Shown here piece by piece: positions 1 through 12,713 of a DNA stretch of 64,000 nt (positions within the stretch are counted from its first letter, which is position 1; every line of letters begins with the position of its first letter). The position numbers and the translations under genes were made by a program. The notes under the pieces were generated by a model that was not told where the DNA came from, made no database searches, and saw nothing but the letters and a program-made list of their open reading frames with translations. The stretch is from Clavelina lepadiformis (taxonomy: Eukaryota > Chordata > Ascidiacea > Aplousobranchia > Clavelinidae): assembly GCF_947623445.1 (NCBI RefSeq), contig NC_135242.1:7192001-7256000 (forward strand), in the 5' to 3' direction.

Positions 1-1713
1 ATAATTGTAAGCTACAGCATATATTTGAAATATATGATCCTGTTTTATTTTAACATGAAATGCAAAAAAGTCTTTTTTAATTTTCTAGCCATAACTTGAT
101 TTGTATAAAGAACTGCAAAATGCTTCCAATTCAGCAATACTGGGTCACAAATAAATCTGTTGCTATTTAATTGGAGCTTATAATCTAATGGACTTTTTAA
201 TATAATGGGTCGATAGGGCTTTAACATTTAACATATTGGAATGATATTTCAACATTTTATGCATATTAACTCTTGTCTACAAGTGGTTTTATTCCTCGAA
301 TAGTGGGATTATGAATGACTTTTAGAAATCAAATTGAAAAGAGCTTTAATTTCATACATGGTGCGTGAATCAGAAAATTTTTATTATTTATAAGTAACCA
401 TATTTATAATGATTAATTAACTGAGTGGCGTAGGCTATACACTTTCACATCTATAAAAAGGCCTGAATGGGAAAGATTTATGTCTTTCAATATTAGATCC
501 AGAGATAAGTGTGCATTCATATATATACTTGATCAATTACTTTGTATTGTACAGTTGACAGTTATTCTGAGATAATCACATATCCATTTCAAGCCTTTTC
601 AATAGCCAATTTTTGGAAACGGTAAAATTGTGAAGGAAATTAAAACCATATGGCACCATAAACATGCTCTAATCCAAACCTTGATTTCCTAAAAGCAAGA
701 TCACGAGACAAGATAAACGGGAAATTATTAATTACGAATTTAGTGAAAAATTGGCGATGGAACAAACATGATATTGTTCCACAAAAAACGGGACATTGTT
801 TCTAAATCAAGGTTTAATTAATTTATTTTCAAACGCATGAACATGTATACATGTTCATATACTCTCATTTATTTAACGCTTCAGAGGAAATACTTAATTT
901 CAAAAAACTTTTGGTTTTCATGAACAAATTTCATTGCTTTCTGCCGCGGCCATTAACGTAGAATCTATTCAAACGGTTTATTGGCAGAGTTTTTTCAAAA
1001 AGTTTTGAAAGATTGTAAGAACACAGCGATATAACTTGGTTTATGATATTTAACCAACCACGTTGTAGAATAAATAACAAGGTTTATGAGACAGTTGGTT
1101 CACGTGTCAGAACTTCTGTCTGTTTATCTATTCAGTATTCTTACCAAACGTACTCCTCAATATGTCAAGAATGTATAAAGTATGGAGTAGTTAGGCAATA
1201 TGAAAATTTGACAATTCTTGCTCTCTCTCGTTCTCTTAATCTTAGTCTTATGTCCAAATAGATCACGGTTATAATCACGTTCTGAGCTATCACTAGGGCG
1301 ATTCTTTATTGGCCTAAAAAACTTCAAAAATTGACTTTATTTTTTCAAAAAATTAACTTTATTGACCTCATTCAACAAAATATAAAAAAAAAGAGAAAAC
1401 AAGAAAAAACAGAAAATTCACTTTAATTAGTACTTCAATTGTGATGTTGACAGATATAGCATTTTACATTCTCTGATAGGAAGTTTCTGTCTTTGGCCAA
1501 TAGCTTATTGAGCATGAAAAAACTCCGTTACACTGAAGCGGTTGTTGGTTGGCAACCTTGTAGCAAGCCTTAGACTGATGAATTCTGCAATTGTGTACTA
1601 ATTAATTTGATCACTCCTGGGCTGTTGTAAGGAGTCATTTCTACAGATAAAGGTACTACTGTGTGGACGTGCACTGTGCTAATGCTTTCCATATAGTTAA
1701 TATTCTTTTATTC
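1..1713. other. No gene seen
   Basis: AT-rich sequence with only short, unsupported open frames. I see no splice-bounded coding exon, RNA gene or transposon end here. It lies downstream of the dead calcium-sensor copy on the minus strand. Confidence 0.6.
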
Positions 1714-1716
1714 CTA

Positions 1717-1767
1717 TTATATATGTATATATATATATATTTTTTTTTATATATCTATATATATATG
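1717..1767. repeat. AT-dinucleotide microsatellite
   Basis: Interrupted (TA)n tract of about 50 bp broken by a T-run. It lies just 3' of the degenerate NCS copy. A simple-sequence repeat with no visible function. Confidence 0.9.
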
Positions 1768-1789
1768 TTATTAATACAAAAGTTTTATT

Positions 1790-2901
1790 CTTTGCCACTT
1801 CTGCGAATTTGTACCACGTAATTGATCGTTTGTCTTCCTTGATCATGAACTCAAACATGCCATCCACGTACTGCTAAGACGACAGACCATTAAAGAGCTT
1901 CTTGTCCATGGTTTCTTCACCAATCATCTTGAACATGGACTGCAAAATGATGAAATAGACATCGCTTAAAACGTGAAAGAATGAGTGACCGTGTTGTAAT
2001 AAAAAAAAACTATCTCGCATATCACAATATTCAGGCCATACATATCCGCAAATGTTCAGGCCTGTCTGTTTTGTATAACTTCACAAGGCAGTGCGATGAC
2101 TGTTTTTTATGACTTCACTACCTTTACCATTGTAAACATTTCCTCATTCGATATTTCCCCTTTCTCATTTAGGTCAAACATGTTGAACGAATGCAGTAAT
2201 TTTCGATTCAACTAACCCTGTGCCGACAACGAGAAAGCGCAGAGGATTCCGCTAAAGTCGATTGTTTCATCTTCATTTGTGTCAAAGGTCCTATATACGA
2301 TTAAATTTATATAACCTGGTTACTCAACCATGTACAGAACCATATATGACTAAATTATAATATAAATGATAAATTAAATTATAAATAGTGATAATTTTAT
2401 CGAAAGTAGGTCACGAAGCGAAGTAGTTAAAAATAGGCGTTTAGGTTAGGAAAATTGGTGTGCAAAATGTCGACTTTAGCTATTTAGGGTTTAATGGAAG
2501 TTAGACTTAGACTGGAAGGAAGACGTAGGTGATTTTTAGTTTAATACGTTACAACTTCTATGTTAGTTTAACAAACAACTGTGAAAATGAGCTTTGAACG
2601 GAAGATGGCATTTGATGGAAGAAATAGTGGCAGCCCAAATTATATTAGAATTTATAATTACATGGACTAAATTGTAATTTCGACTGGATTTACTTGAACA
2701 CGAGTTTGGTGAATGAAGTTGGGTCACCGGCTGGAAAATAAGTCAAGTATAACGATATAAATTCTTCAATGGTCATAATCCCGGAAGGGAATCTCTTTTT
2801 AAACGATTTCTAATATTCCTGATCTCTTTTTCGCTGAAATCAGTGCGGTAAAACAAATTTTTTAATTCTCTTGGAGGTAGCTTCGACTCCCGTTGCCACA
2901 T
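1790..2901 (-). pseudogene. Dead neuronal calcium sensor (NCS/hippocalcin-like) gene copy
   Basis: A fourth copy of the neighbouring three-exon calcium-sensor genes, degenerate throughout. Exon 1 is about 2694-2901, exon 2 is 2122-2290 (169 nt, the same length as in the intact copies) and exon 3 runs from 1939 to about 1790. Splice sites are still recognisable. Damage: the glycine at position 2, needed for N-myristoylation, is tryptophan; a 1-nt deletion in exon 1 shifts the frame after about 28 codons (exon is 208 nt against 209 in the others); exon 2 has an in-frame TAG between the second and third EF-hands; exon 3 has an in-frame TAG (complement of 1875-1877) and its EF-hand loop has lost most acidic residues. 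The start-proximal 130 nt and the 5' flank are nearly identical to the gene at 7222-8167, while the rest is much more diverged. Confidence 0.9.
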
Positions 2902-5900
2902 ATTTTAACTTGACAACGATACAATCAAAACAAGCTTTCTTCTGTTTGAATACGGAGAGTTTGTGCAAACTTCAAATCACAATTTAAGCTACAGCCTATA
3001 AACAACAATAAATTAAGTTGTTCCACGGCAACAGAAGAAAATTTCAAAAACCAATAATATAAAGATAAAAAATACTTCATCCTTTATATAGGCTGATTGT
3101 TTTTTGTAAAATTTCGGTACGTCTTTTTTCATTTTTCATTCAATTTTCACCCCTCATGTAGAAGATGCCCTCAGTTTTTGTGGGTTTGAGAGAAGAGATA
3201 CTGATGTTGGGGCTGGTGTAAGCATCTATTTTAACAGAAATACGGATCGAGTATGCGGGATTAGCTTCGCTATACCTAGTAGTGGTTAAGAGGTGAAAAG
3301 TGTGACAAGAAAACCTCAAAAATTATATAGCTGTTCGAGTATCCGGCTTAAAGCTAAAACAATACAAAGCTAAGTAGTAGAACAAAATAGCATTAGAAAG
3401 AGAAATGTTTTTAAATTTTATTTGACTTGACTAGTTTTTTTACAGTTTACAGTTTACTACATTTTTTTATATTTTCCGATCAAAAAGGCCTCTGCAATAA
3501 TTTATACAAAAGCTGGGTGTATTGACTGATTGTTGGTGGATTAGTTTCGCGTTCCGTGATATTTTGTATCATGCGAAGTAGTTGTGCAACGGGAAGCTTA
3601 CCATTAAACCATATACGTTTCGGATCCGGTCTAAAAACCTCTGCAGGCAAACAGCTAGTGAAGGCGGGTAGCTCGTGCCGATTTTTTCCTTAAAATCCTA
3701 AATTCGTTACTATGATTGAATGAGTTAAGTTCATTGAAAAAAAGACAGGAAACATGAGCATGTAATATTTTCACAAAAATACGTTCGTACTTCTTTCGCA
3801 ATAGTTTCCGGTTAAAAACTATTGACGTTGTTACACAGCACAGTTTTCGTTTGTTACGTTATAATTTTGCCCAACCTTTAACAATAAAATCTAAAATTAG
3901 AGACACACTATTTTAGATATTAGTCAAATTTCTTAAAAGATGTTCCAAAGTGCTGACCTGTTTATTAACGTTAAAGGGTTCTTTAAAGTTTGTTTGAACT
4001 TACTATAATTTTTTAAAACTTGCAGCATATTATATACGGTTTGGCAAATTAGGATTGAAATAACTTAAGCAGTTGCTTTCAACGTATTAGGTTATTATTA
4101 TCGATTGAAACATTTACTTTGCGAATTCCTTGCTAAAAATGAATGGCTTTATCCAGGGCCGGATCAATGCAGTGGAAAACGTGGTAGTTGCCACAATTAA
4201 GTCTCGCGCTTTGGAGGGACACGCTGAAGTAAACTTTATGCTTAATTCAGCTTTTCTTAATTCTCAATTATTTAATTTTATAGTACTAATTAACTTATCT
4301 AACCTAATTATAAAATTTCAGCAGCTTTTTTAATTTTGCAAGTAGGCATGTAGAACCCTTTTGACTAATTAGGATATCTTAACTTGATTTACTTGTTGCA
4401 TTATTATATTTGACTCTATTGTTGCGTGCGGTTAGAATTTTCTAACCTTTTGCCGGCGAAAAGGTTTTAATATTAAAACAGAAATAGCTCACAATAAAAG
4501 GTTTTTACTATAGGTGCTGTACACTTTCTCAGTTATACTAGTAACCAATAATATAAGTAATACTACTGCTTATAAGATGTCTACAGAGTTGAAATCACCT
4601 TGACTAGGTTAGACAACTCATCTGTTGGCTTTGATGATTCACTTAACTAACTCTGTCTCTCTGCTCGCTGGTAAAACTGCGAGCTCATAAAACATGAAAG
4701 CGATGGGAGTTAAAATTTAGACATGAAAAACACAGCAAGTCGTAGCAGGTGCAGGAGGCGAAACAATGTTTGGACAATGTGAGATACGTATAGCTAAAGC
4801 CGAGACATTGAGACATATATAAATAAAAATCAGCGGTATGGTTAAGAAGTGGGCATTTCCAATAAAGACTTCATATCAGCATAGATGCTAAAAAACAACT
4901 TGGGAACGTACTTAAAGGAATGTTCACACGAAGTTATTCAGAGCAAGTTTCCAAATATCAATCGATAGTTGAAGTGTTTATCAAAACGACAATTTCATTA
5001 ACTTCAATCAAAAGTAGAAAACACTTTTGTAAGAAATGGTGAAATGTTATTAAAAATGCCACCCAGGCCGCTACAGACATCTGAACTAGTTTTTATTATT
5101 TTTTCAAATGACCAACGTCTGTTTGTTATTAAAAAACGAAAATTTTCCGGGGCCCAGCCGTTCGTTGTTCTGGTCATGGCTTTATCTAGGGCAATCGTTA
5201 TACAGCATAAGAGAGAATAATGGGGCTTAGGAAAAGAACAGGTTTAGCTTATCAAATTCTTCCATTGCAGTTACTGCTAAACTAGTGTCTTACCTGGTGC
5301 ATCGTATACAACTGAACACAAAACGTCTTCCAGGGAGCGTGAGAAACTTCGGCTACCTAAGACACGCTTTCAACAATTTGCAAAGTTGTCGGAATGCCAC
5401 GTCACAATCTGTGCATGTTGGTCTGCCAAATGATACAAAACTCATGGCGAAACCGTATGCTAACATTACAAATGCTATAACTTTTGAGTTATTTTAAATT
5501 AACGGTGTTAAGCTAAAGTTATGCAGTCAGGTCCATCGAGTGTTTCAACTATTTGCATAATTTCCGATTTCAAACATCTTAAACTTGATTTATCAGCTAC
5601 TTTAGTTTTAGTCCTTTTTTAAATTGAAAGACTTTTTTACAGTAGAACTTTGACAAAAACAGCAATTCTTTTTATTTCCTTCATGATTGACAATTAACAT
5701 ATAGGCTTTTATACTTCTGAAAATACTTTTTCAAATATTACACTTGAAACTTAACCAACTGTACGTACATTATTTTGTAAGTGTCGTTTTATTTAGTTTA
5801 AGATGAAAAAGCTCTACCGCTTCTCTGCACAAACAATGGAGTCCCCCACGGGCAAAACTTTCCTTCCTGCAAGCAACGATCTCAAGTGTAGAAAAGGTCA

Positions 5901-6661
5901 AGTAAATACTTGCACAGTGCACTCGCAGTAAACGTGGAATGGTACCTTGCGTGGTACCAGGGCAGCAGTACTTAGGCGTAATTTAATGACAGGTCTGGTG
6001 GGTAATAAATACAAGTCATACCGTAACAACATTAAGGTAAACAAACACTCGATAGATAGATAGAATAATTAATAATAACTGCAAAGTTGTTATGTGCTAT
6101 ACAACGTACACATTTTTATGCGCTGTATAGTATAGGCTACTATTACACCAACAGAGAAAAAGTTAGCTTATATATACACGGAAATATTAAGCAGATCAAA
6201 TGCCTGAATGAAAAACGGTTAAACGAGAAAAGTTGTAGTGATTCTAAAACTATGTCTCTCACGACTTTGCAAGGACTTTACAGTCTCCTAAATTTACAGT
6301 ACTTTGGGGCAGCTAACGGGCTTCTTTTTGTATCTGACTTGGGCAGGAACCAAGCAACATTAATTTCATCCAACATTCCAAAAGCACAGTGTTAACTTAC
6401 AACCAACAAAGTTTTCAAAGCTTAGATCATCGTCGCAAGTTTTAGAAGTACACTATTCAGTCTAAAGCATTTACGTCACTTGGGAGAAATATGAAGCTAA
6501 TATAATTGTTTGATTATTACCAAAGCAAAGCTGGTCCCATATATGGTTACAACTAATTGCCGCTGCTGCGTGCATCACGAAACTGGAATCTTTGCTGCCC
6601 ACTGCTTTGAATTCATTCAACGGAATTGGCTAATTGCGGTCCCATAGTCAATGATATTAAC
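2902..6661. other. No gene seen; conserved 5' flank at right-hand start of interval
   Basis: The first ~70 bp (2902-2968) match the 5' flank of the gene at 7222-8167 almost base for base. The remainder is AT-rich with scattered short open frames (for example 4130-4333, 6087-6395) that lack splice context or family resemblance. I see no supported coding exon. Confidence 0.5.
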
Positions 6662-6745
6662 TTATGTTGCACATTCTACTAAGGCCACAGGCAACTTTTT
6701 GAAGTCCTTCTGCATCGCCTTCTGACCGTACCCCGTGTAGATGGC
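6662..6745 (-). pseudogene. Orphan NCS terminal exon (relic or alternative 3' exon)
   Basis: After a good pyrimidine-rich acceptor ending in CAG there is an open 27-codon frame starting AIYTGYGQKAMQKDFKKLP, then TAA. It matches the start of the last exon of the other copies ([20 protein letters not shown] in the gene at 16264-18155), and the intron just upstream is similar too. The fourth EF-hand is absent. It has the same entry phase (0) as the normal third exon of the gene at 7222-8167 and lies 480 bp beyond it. It is either a leftover from a lost tandem copy or an alternative last exon giving a protein without EF4. The sequence alone cannot decide. Confidence 0.6.
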
Positions 6746-7221
6746 CTGCAAAAAGTGAAACAACGATAGCTTGTCAGATGCCTTTCTGATTCTTATCTAT
6801 GTCTCTGATATAAAACATCTTTTTGTTATTCTAAACGCACTACAGTAGTACAAACATTAGTATATGGCAAAAGAATTCGAGTTCCGTTTTGAATGGCTCA
6901 AATGATTCGATGTAATTCTTTTTCTGAATGGTATATGTAGAAACAAGAAGCTATAGTAAATGCAATAATTAAGCACAAAAACACTCGGATGTCAAATCCA
7001 AATCTAATTTTTCCTATATTTCGTAGCTTTCCCCAAACAATGTATAATTTCCAATCTGTCACTCATCAACATTGCGTAACACCTGACAGAATTATCAAAG
7101 CCTAACTATACCGGTAGTCTCAAGTTTTAGTTCTACTGTAAAGTAATCAACTGCTTTTGACATAAAAAATACGCGCAAATAATTAATAATTGTTTAACAA
7201 CCAAAGTATGCTATATTAGGC

Positions 7222-8167
7222 TTAAGACGTACTGCCACTGCGGCAGAGTTCCATTAGCTTTAGGAACGTCGGATCTCTGTAAGCCGCTTCTGTGAATTCA
7301 TTCCATGAAACCAATCGGTCGCCGTTCTTGTCCATGATGTTGAACAGGTGTTTTACATATTGTTCAGGCGAGCGGCCACCAGTGTACTGCCTTTCCATAC
7401 TATCTTCACCAATCAACTTGTATATGGCCTGCAAAAAAGTAAAATAGAGATTGCTCAAAAAGTCAGCAAAAGCGGTTTATGACAAATGGTTATCTAGCAG
7501 CCTGTATAGTGAACAACATTATGTTGTAGTAGCGGCCAAACACTTATTTTTCGCAACTGTAGTTGTGGCAATAATAAACGTACATCACTATATCTATACA
7601 CCATAGCAACAGATATATGAAATTGCGATCGAAGCCATACAAAATAAAGAACGAATACCGGCATTTCACCATATGGTTACCTTCATGATTACCAGCATAT
7701 CTTCGCTAGTTATTTCACCATCCATATCTTGATCGAACATGTTGAACGACTGCAGTAATCGTTGATCCAACGAACCCCGCAACGATAACGATAAAGCACA
7801 CAGGATTTCGCTAAAGTCGATTTTTTCATCTCTATTTTTATCGAAGGTCCTAAAAGATTAAAATTATATAGCCTCCATAGCTACTCGACCATGAACAGAA
7901 ATTTATATTGGCAAAATATAAACATCTGAATTAAATTAAATGGTAAAACTAAATTCACCTGAACACGAGTTCGGCAAAGGACGTCGAGTCCCCGATTGCA
8001 AAAAAGCTATTGTATAACCTCATTAGATCTTCCGTTGTCATAATTCCTGAAGGGTATCTCTTTTTAAACGATTTGTAATATTCCTGGATCTCTTTTTCGC
8101 TGAAATCAGTGCGGTAAAACAAATCTTTTAATTCTCTTGGAGGTAGCTTCGACTCCCGTTGCCCCAT
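7222..8167 (-). CDS. Neuronal calcium sensor / hippocalcin-like EF-hand protein, copy 1
   Basis: Three exons: 7959-8167, 7681-7849, 7222-7428; joined they give 194 aa, the usual NCS-family length. The start is MGQRESK, which fits the N-myristoylation pattern (Gly2, Ser6), so a calcium-myristoyl switch at membranes is expected from the family. EF1 is the usual inactive type, but its hallmark Cys-Pro is Tyr-Pro here. The EF2 loop is DKNRDEKIDFSE, EF3 DQDMDGEITSED and EF4 DKNGDRLVSWNE. The central glycine (loop position 6) is lost in EF2 and EF4, and EF3 ends in Asp instead of Glu, so calcium affinity may be weaker than in the two sister genes. Donor and acceptor sites are canonical and phases match (2, then 0). 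It is one unit of a minus-strand tandem cluster; copy 2 lies about 3 kb upstream. Confidence 0.93.
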
Positions 8168-9540
8168 ATTTTATCTTGATAACGATACAATCAAAACAAG
8201 CTTTCTTCTGCTTGAATACGGAGAGTTTGTGCAAACTTTAGAATATAAGCTATAAAGAAACTACACAATCCGTCATTGGCCGCTATGCGTATATAGCCTG
8301 AAAAATTGTGTGTAAGTTAAGTAGGCTAACTTTAAAATATATATTTTACGTCATTCTATGTGCATTGGTGACTTTGTGAAAAATTTTGCGTCGGAGCTGC
8401 AAACAGAGTTTCTGAGTTTCTCAAAGTTGGAAGTTTTTTTTTTAACCAAAACCTCTGAAGCAGGCTTACACAACACTGCAACTTTGGTTGCTTTCAGCTA
8501 AACATCGTTTCCCGATGAAAAGTGCCTGAACTCCTTTTGAGGTAGCAAAAAGCTATTACTATAGTAGACCTATAGGCTACGGCTGGTGCTATGTTGCAAA
8601 CGTCCATCGTTCACATAACGACCATCCATATTAAGCAGAATGCACAAGATTAGCTTGGGGAATAGGATGTTAAAAACAAATCGGAAATCAATAAGTCAAA
8701 AGAATGATGCAAACTTGCTACATCGCTACCATTGCAATCGACAAAACCAAAAATTTTTGTATCTGTTGCTTCCAAGTCACGTAGAGCTGCTACCTTTGGA
8801 CCCCTTTAGAAAAGATAACAGTGTAGGAACGGTAGAAAAGTATAGAAACATTTTCTTGACAGTAATAAAGTACATTTATTTTTAGTAAACTAAAAATCTT
8901 TCAAGTAACTCTGGTTTCTACATTAAATTTCATATACCCTGTATGCAGAAAAAGAAAAAGTTATGGGATGGCCAAAGCATTTCTATGTTATGCTGCGCCA
9001 ATGTTTTTCCAGAGCCAAAAGTCCAAAAAGAATTCTTCTTCTACTGCTTGTAACTGACTTACATCATCATTTCCAATAAGTACAGCTGTACACAGCCAAG
9101 TTCGTAAGCTTGGTAATTGGAAATTAAGCGATGAGACATCGTCGTCGAATTAAATTGTGGATAAGCCTAATTGCTAGTCTTTCAGTCCGATGATGTAGAT
9201 TCCGGTGCCATAACGGCACGTTGCGTTTTAAAAGTCGTTTCACAATTCACTTAAGATTTTTAAAAGGTTGTTCACGAATTAACAAGGTTATTGCCATAGT
9301 GGGGAGGTTTGCTTAATACACATTTTGCGAAAAAACGTCTGAGTTTACAACAGCAACGTAAATCCTTCATTAATAATTAATTAACACGCCATGTTTGAGT
9401 ATCCCTGAACTATAGCGTACAAAATAAAGATAAGTAAGGAATTTTAATGCATGTATTTAATATAGACCGGGTTGCAAATTTTCCTGTCCATTTCCATCAT
9501 TGGTCTATACTCTATAGAGAACTGCTCTTGCGTACAATAA
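8168..9540. other. 5' flank of NCS copy 1; no gene seen
   Basis: The first ~70 bp are shared with the pseudogene flank and presumably hold the promoter and 5' UTR. I cannot point to a TATA box or a defined element. Open frames here (for example 8640-8885) show no family likeness. Confidence 0.5.
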
Positions 9541-10400
9541 TTGTGACCAGCAATAATTAGCAAGCATGGTCGTTGGTCTCAATAACTATGATGCAGTTTC
9601 TCGCTCGTGCGAAATCGAGGATGGAAACAACACCTTTTGCAGAAGGCACTTTGGCAAATAAAAGAATAAAGTAAACAAGCGTTAATCCCCATGAAATGGT
9701 AAAATACCATATGGAAGAAATCACTGGATTTAGAATAATAAATGATTATACCAAATGCCATTTTTAGTATATCGATTCTTTATGAGTAGTTATAGCGTTG
9801 CAGACCTGGAAGCATTATGCATTTTATCGCATGTGAAGTTATGGTTGAAGGTGTTTTAAGCATATTTTATTGTTGCACATATTATAATAAAACACAAACA
9901 TTTAAGGGGCATATTATGACCTTTTAATTATGTGTTCGTATCGGTTTATCGCATTTAAAGGTGGAGCGGGGCTTATTGCAATATTTTAGGATATATATTC
10001 TCGGAAAAGTATCTTGCTATAAGTTACACATGATTTGTGTGAACTACCAAACTCCTCACTTGCGAATTTATAACTCTTCCAAACACAATTCACTATTGCT
10101 TAATTTCTATCATTATACATGACATGGTGGGAGTGTCGGTGATTCAGGGATAAAGAAAAATTTATTGATATACATTCTTTCACCATTATGAGGTAACATA
10201 TATATTTAAGGTTTTCTCAGTAACTTTTTTGAATCGTGTAAAGAAGATTCTTATATGGTCCCATGCCCTATTTCAAACACTGATGTGCCAAAAACGTGAC
10301 GAAACAATACTTCTCTCTGGTTATAAGTTAGTCTACCTGGTAAGGTTTATGCCAAATGCCTTGGAAAGCATTGCCTTGAAATTGAAAGTTGAAATGGTTA
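9541..10400. repeat. Non-coding block duplicated upstream of two NCS genes
   Basis: Collinear with 20916-21700. Several stretches match strongly, for example around 9544-9585 (with the core CATGGTCGTTGG) and around 9807-9900 (with CTGGAAGCATTATGCA). These are separated by poorly conserved sequence. The block lies about 1.4 kb upstream of NCS copy 1, and its partner sits at a similar distance from copy 3 once the MULE insertion is discounted. It is either a remnant of the tandem duplication unit, a shared regulatory region, or a dispersed repeat. Confidence 0.75.
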
Positions 10401-11304
10401 GAAGTTCCGCTTAAGCACACATTATATAGATATATTTAGGCGTAACGTTCAATTTCATACTCTTAAGAAAATCTTTAAAAAGTCTTTCTCGAAATGAGTT
10501 GTGAAGAGTGCTGCAAAAGACGTTGGTAACTGTAACGGGAGACTCAATCGTTTTCCAATTGTTTACGATGTTATTGTAGCATAGTTTTCGTAATTGCTAG
10601 TGTGTATAAGTCATAGTCGGCGTATCCACTATTCATCACAAATACCATGAATGAAGGGAATGTAGAGGCAATTGCAGTATTATACTTTTTAGTTTATTCG
10701 TATATTTTAGTACGGGTTTATTTTTGATCCGTATATTTTTATTTAATTGTGGGCCCCAACATTCTGCCTTCTCTTAGCCAAAGAAACGAGATTACGGTCC
10801 TTACGATGGAGTTTCTTTTTGTGGTTTTCTTTAACCATCTATTTGTTGTTCATTTAAGATATTTATTTTTATTTTAATCAAACCATCTTACTTTATTTAT
10901 TTAATTCGTATGTTGATATCCGTGTTTTTAATGTTAGGGAACATGTCCTCTACTCTTTTGGGTTTGGTGGCCATGCTAACCTACCATCTTATAGCGCAAT
11001 ATATGATTATACGTAAAATGTTAACCATAAACTAAAATTGTCGTAAACTAAATGAATTTCATACTACAAACAATTTTATGACAGGGTCTTTCTGGTTGCT
11101 GAATTTTGTTAACAAAAACCACCTAAATTTCGCTTACCATGCAATATCGTCACAGAATTTACAAAGCCAACGAAGTATAACTGCTGCTTCAAGTTTTACA
11201 AATACTTAATCCAAGGCTTTCTGCGACATTTGTAGAAAAAACACAAAATAATCATCGTTTCACTGTGAAAGCAAATTCGTTGTTACAACGTTCTGCCGTT
11301 CTTG

Positions 11305-12713
11305 TCAAATTTGCGAAAGAGCTTTAATACTCTCATCATTCTTAAACCCCTCAATGAATTCATCCAACGTAATTTGTCCGTCATGGTTTTGATCCAAGTG
11401 GGCAAACATGTGATCCACGTACTGGTCAAGTGTTTCACCTCCGAGAAGTTTTTCCTCCATTTTTCTTTGACCGAACATTTCAGAAATAGCCTGCGGAAAA
11501 ATTAAAATCGAAATTACTTCAAATGTGAGATGAAATGGTTATGATTGCGATCTAGCGCTCAGTTGCAGTAGACCTTTTATCTATAGAGTAATCGATTTAC
11601 CTGAACTTTAGTATTAAAACCTACAGCCATCACCGCACACAACAGCACCAAAACGGAATGGAAACAAAGTGGCCTTAATTGCGAAATAAGACAAAGCAAA
11701 TGGCTACGTCATTTGGGACGCCCTTGGTAAAACAACAGTTATTTTGCCGGAACACGCTCCCTTTGCCAACATTTGTCAAATCAGGACGACTCACATTAAA
11801 TCGAAATGAGTCCTTTCTTTCCGATATATATTTAAACCAGACGAAAATATTCCGATTAAACGTTCAAGGGTGACCATTTTCCGATTTAGCGTCCAAGGGT
11901 GCAGTGTGGCAAAATTGGGTGAATCCATTGCAGGAAAAGACTGCATTGGCTATATCTAAATTCATATCTATATATCAGGATGATTTAATTATATAGGATT
12001 TATTTTAAATCAGGGCAATTAAATTATATCGGGACGATTTATTTAAATCGGAAAGAAAAAATTTCGATATAACTAAATCAGTTCGATTTAATGTAAATCA
12101 TGCTGATTTGTAAAATGTTGGCTTATGTAAATGCTTGTTTTGTAAACGTTGCAAAACAAAATTACCAACGGGGCCCCATAACGTCACACTTTACTGGGGT
12201 ACCGTAAAAAGCTTGTGCATCTCCTGCTTCGATATTGCACCATCCTTATCTTGATCGTACATGTTGAACGCCGCTTCTAATTTTTCTTCAAGTGTTCCTC
12301 GTAACGTTACTGACATAGCAGACAAGTACTCGTAAAAGTCGATTGTTCCATCCCCATTTGCATCCAACCACCTGTATAATTTCAAAGTAGAACACAAAAG
12401 CGATTTGTAAGACAATTACATGGCACCGTATTTACCTAGTTTAAGTTTACAACTTTAAGTGAGTCCATATACCTTATACAGTGTAACGGAAAAATTAAAA
12501 TCACCTAAACGCGTGTTCGGCGAAAGACGAAGGGTCACCAATGACATAAGACTTCCTGTATATTCGTTTAAAATCTTCCACGGCTATTTTACCAGTAGGG
12601 TATTCATATTTGAACAACTCGTAATATTCTTGGATCTCTTCTTCTGTAAACCTTGTGCTCGTTTTCAGCTGACTTAAAGCGCTCCCTGATGATCTTGACT
12701 TATGCTGTCCCAT
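11305..12713 (-). CDS. Neuronal calcium sensor / hippocalcin-like EF-hand protein, copy 2
   Basis: Exons 12505-12713 (209 nt), 12203-12371 (169 nt) and 11305-11490 (186 nt) join in frame to 187 aa. I start at MGQHKSR rather than at a Met 12 codons upstream, because all cluster members begin with MG at the same distance from the first splice site and Gly2/Ser6 fit myristoylation. EF1 is degenerate (Tyr-Pro in place of Cys-Pro). EF2 ([12 protein letters not shown]), EF3 ([12 protein letters not shown]) and EF4 (DQNHDGQITLDE) are all textbook calcium loops, so this copy should bind three calcium ions. The C-terminus ends a few residues after EF4 (IKALSQI), shorter than the sisters. Role inferred from the family: membrane-associated calcium sensor in neural or sensory cells. 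Confidence 0.93.
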
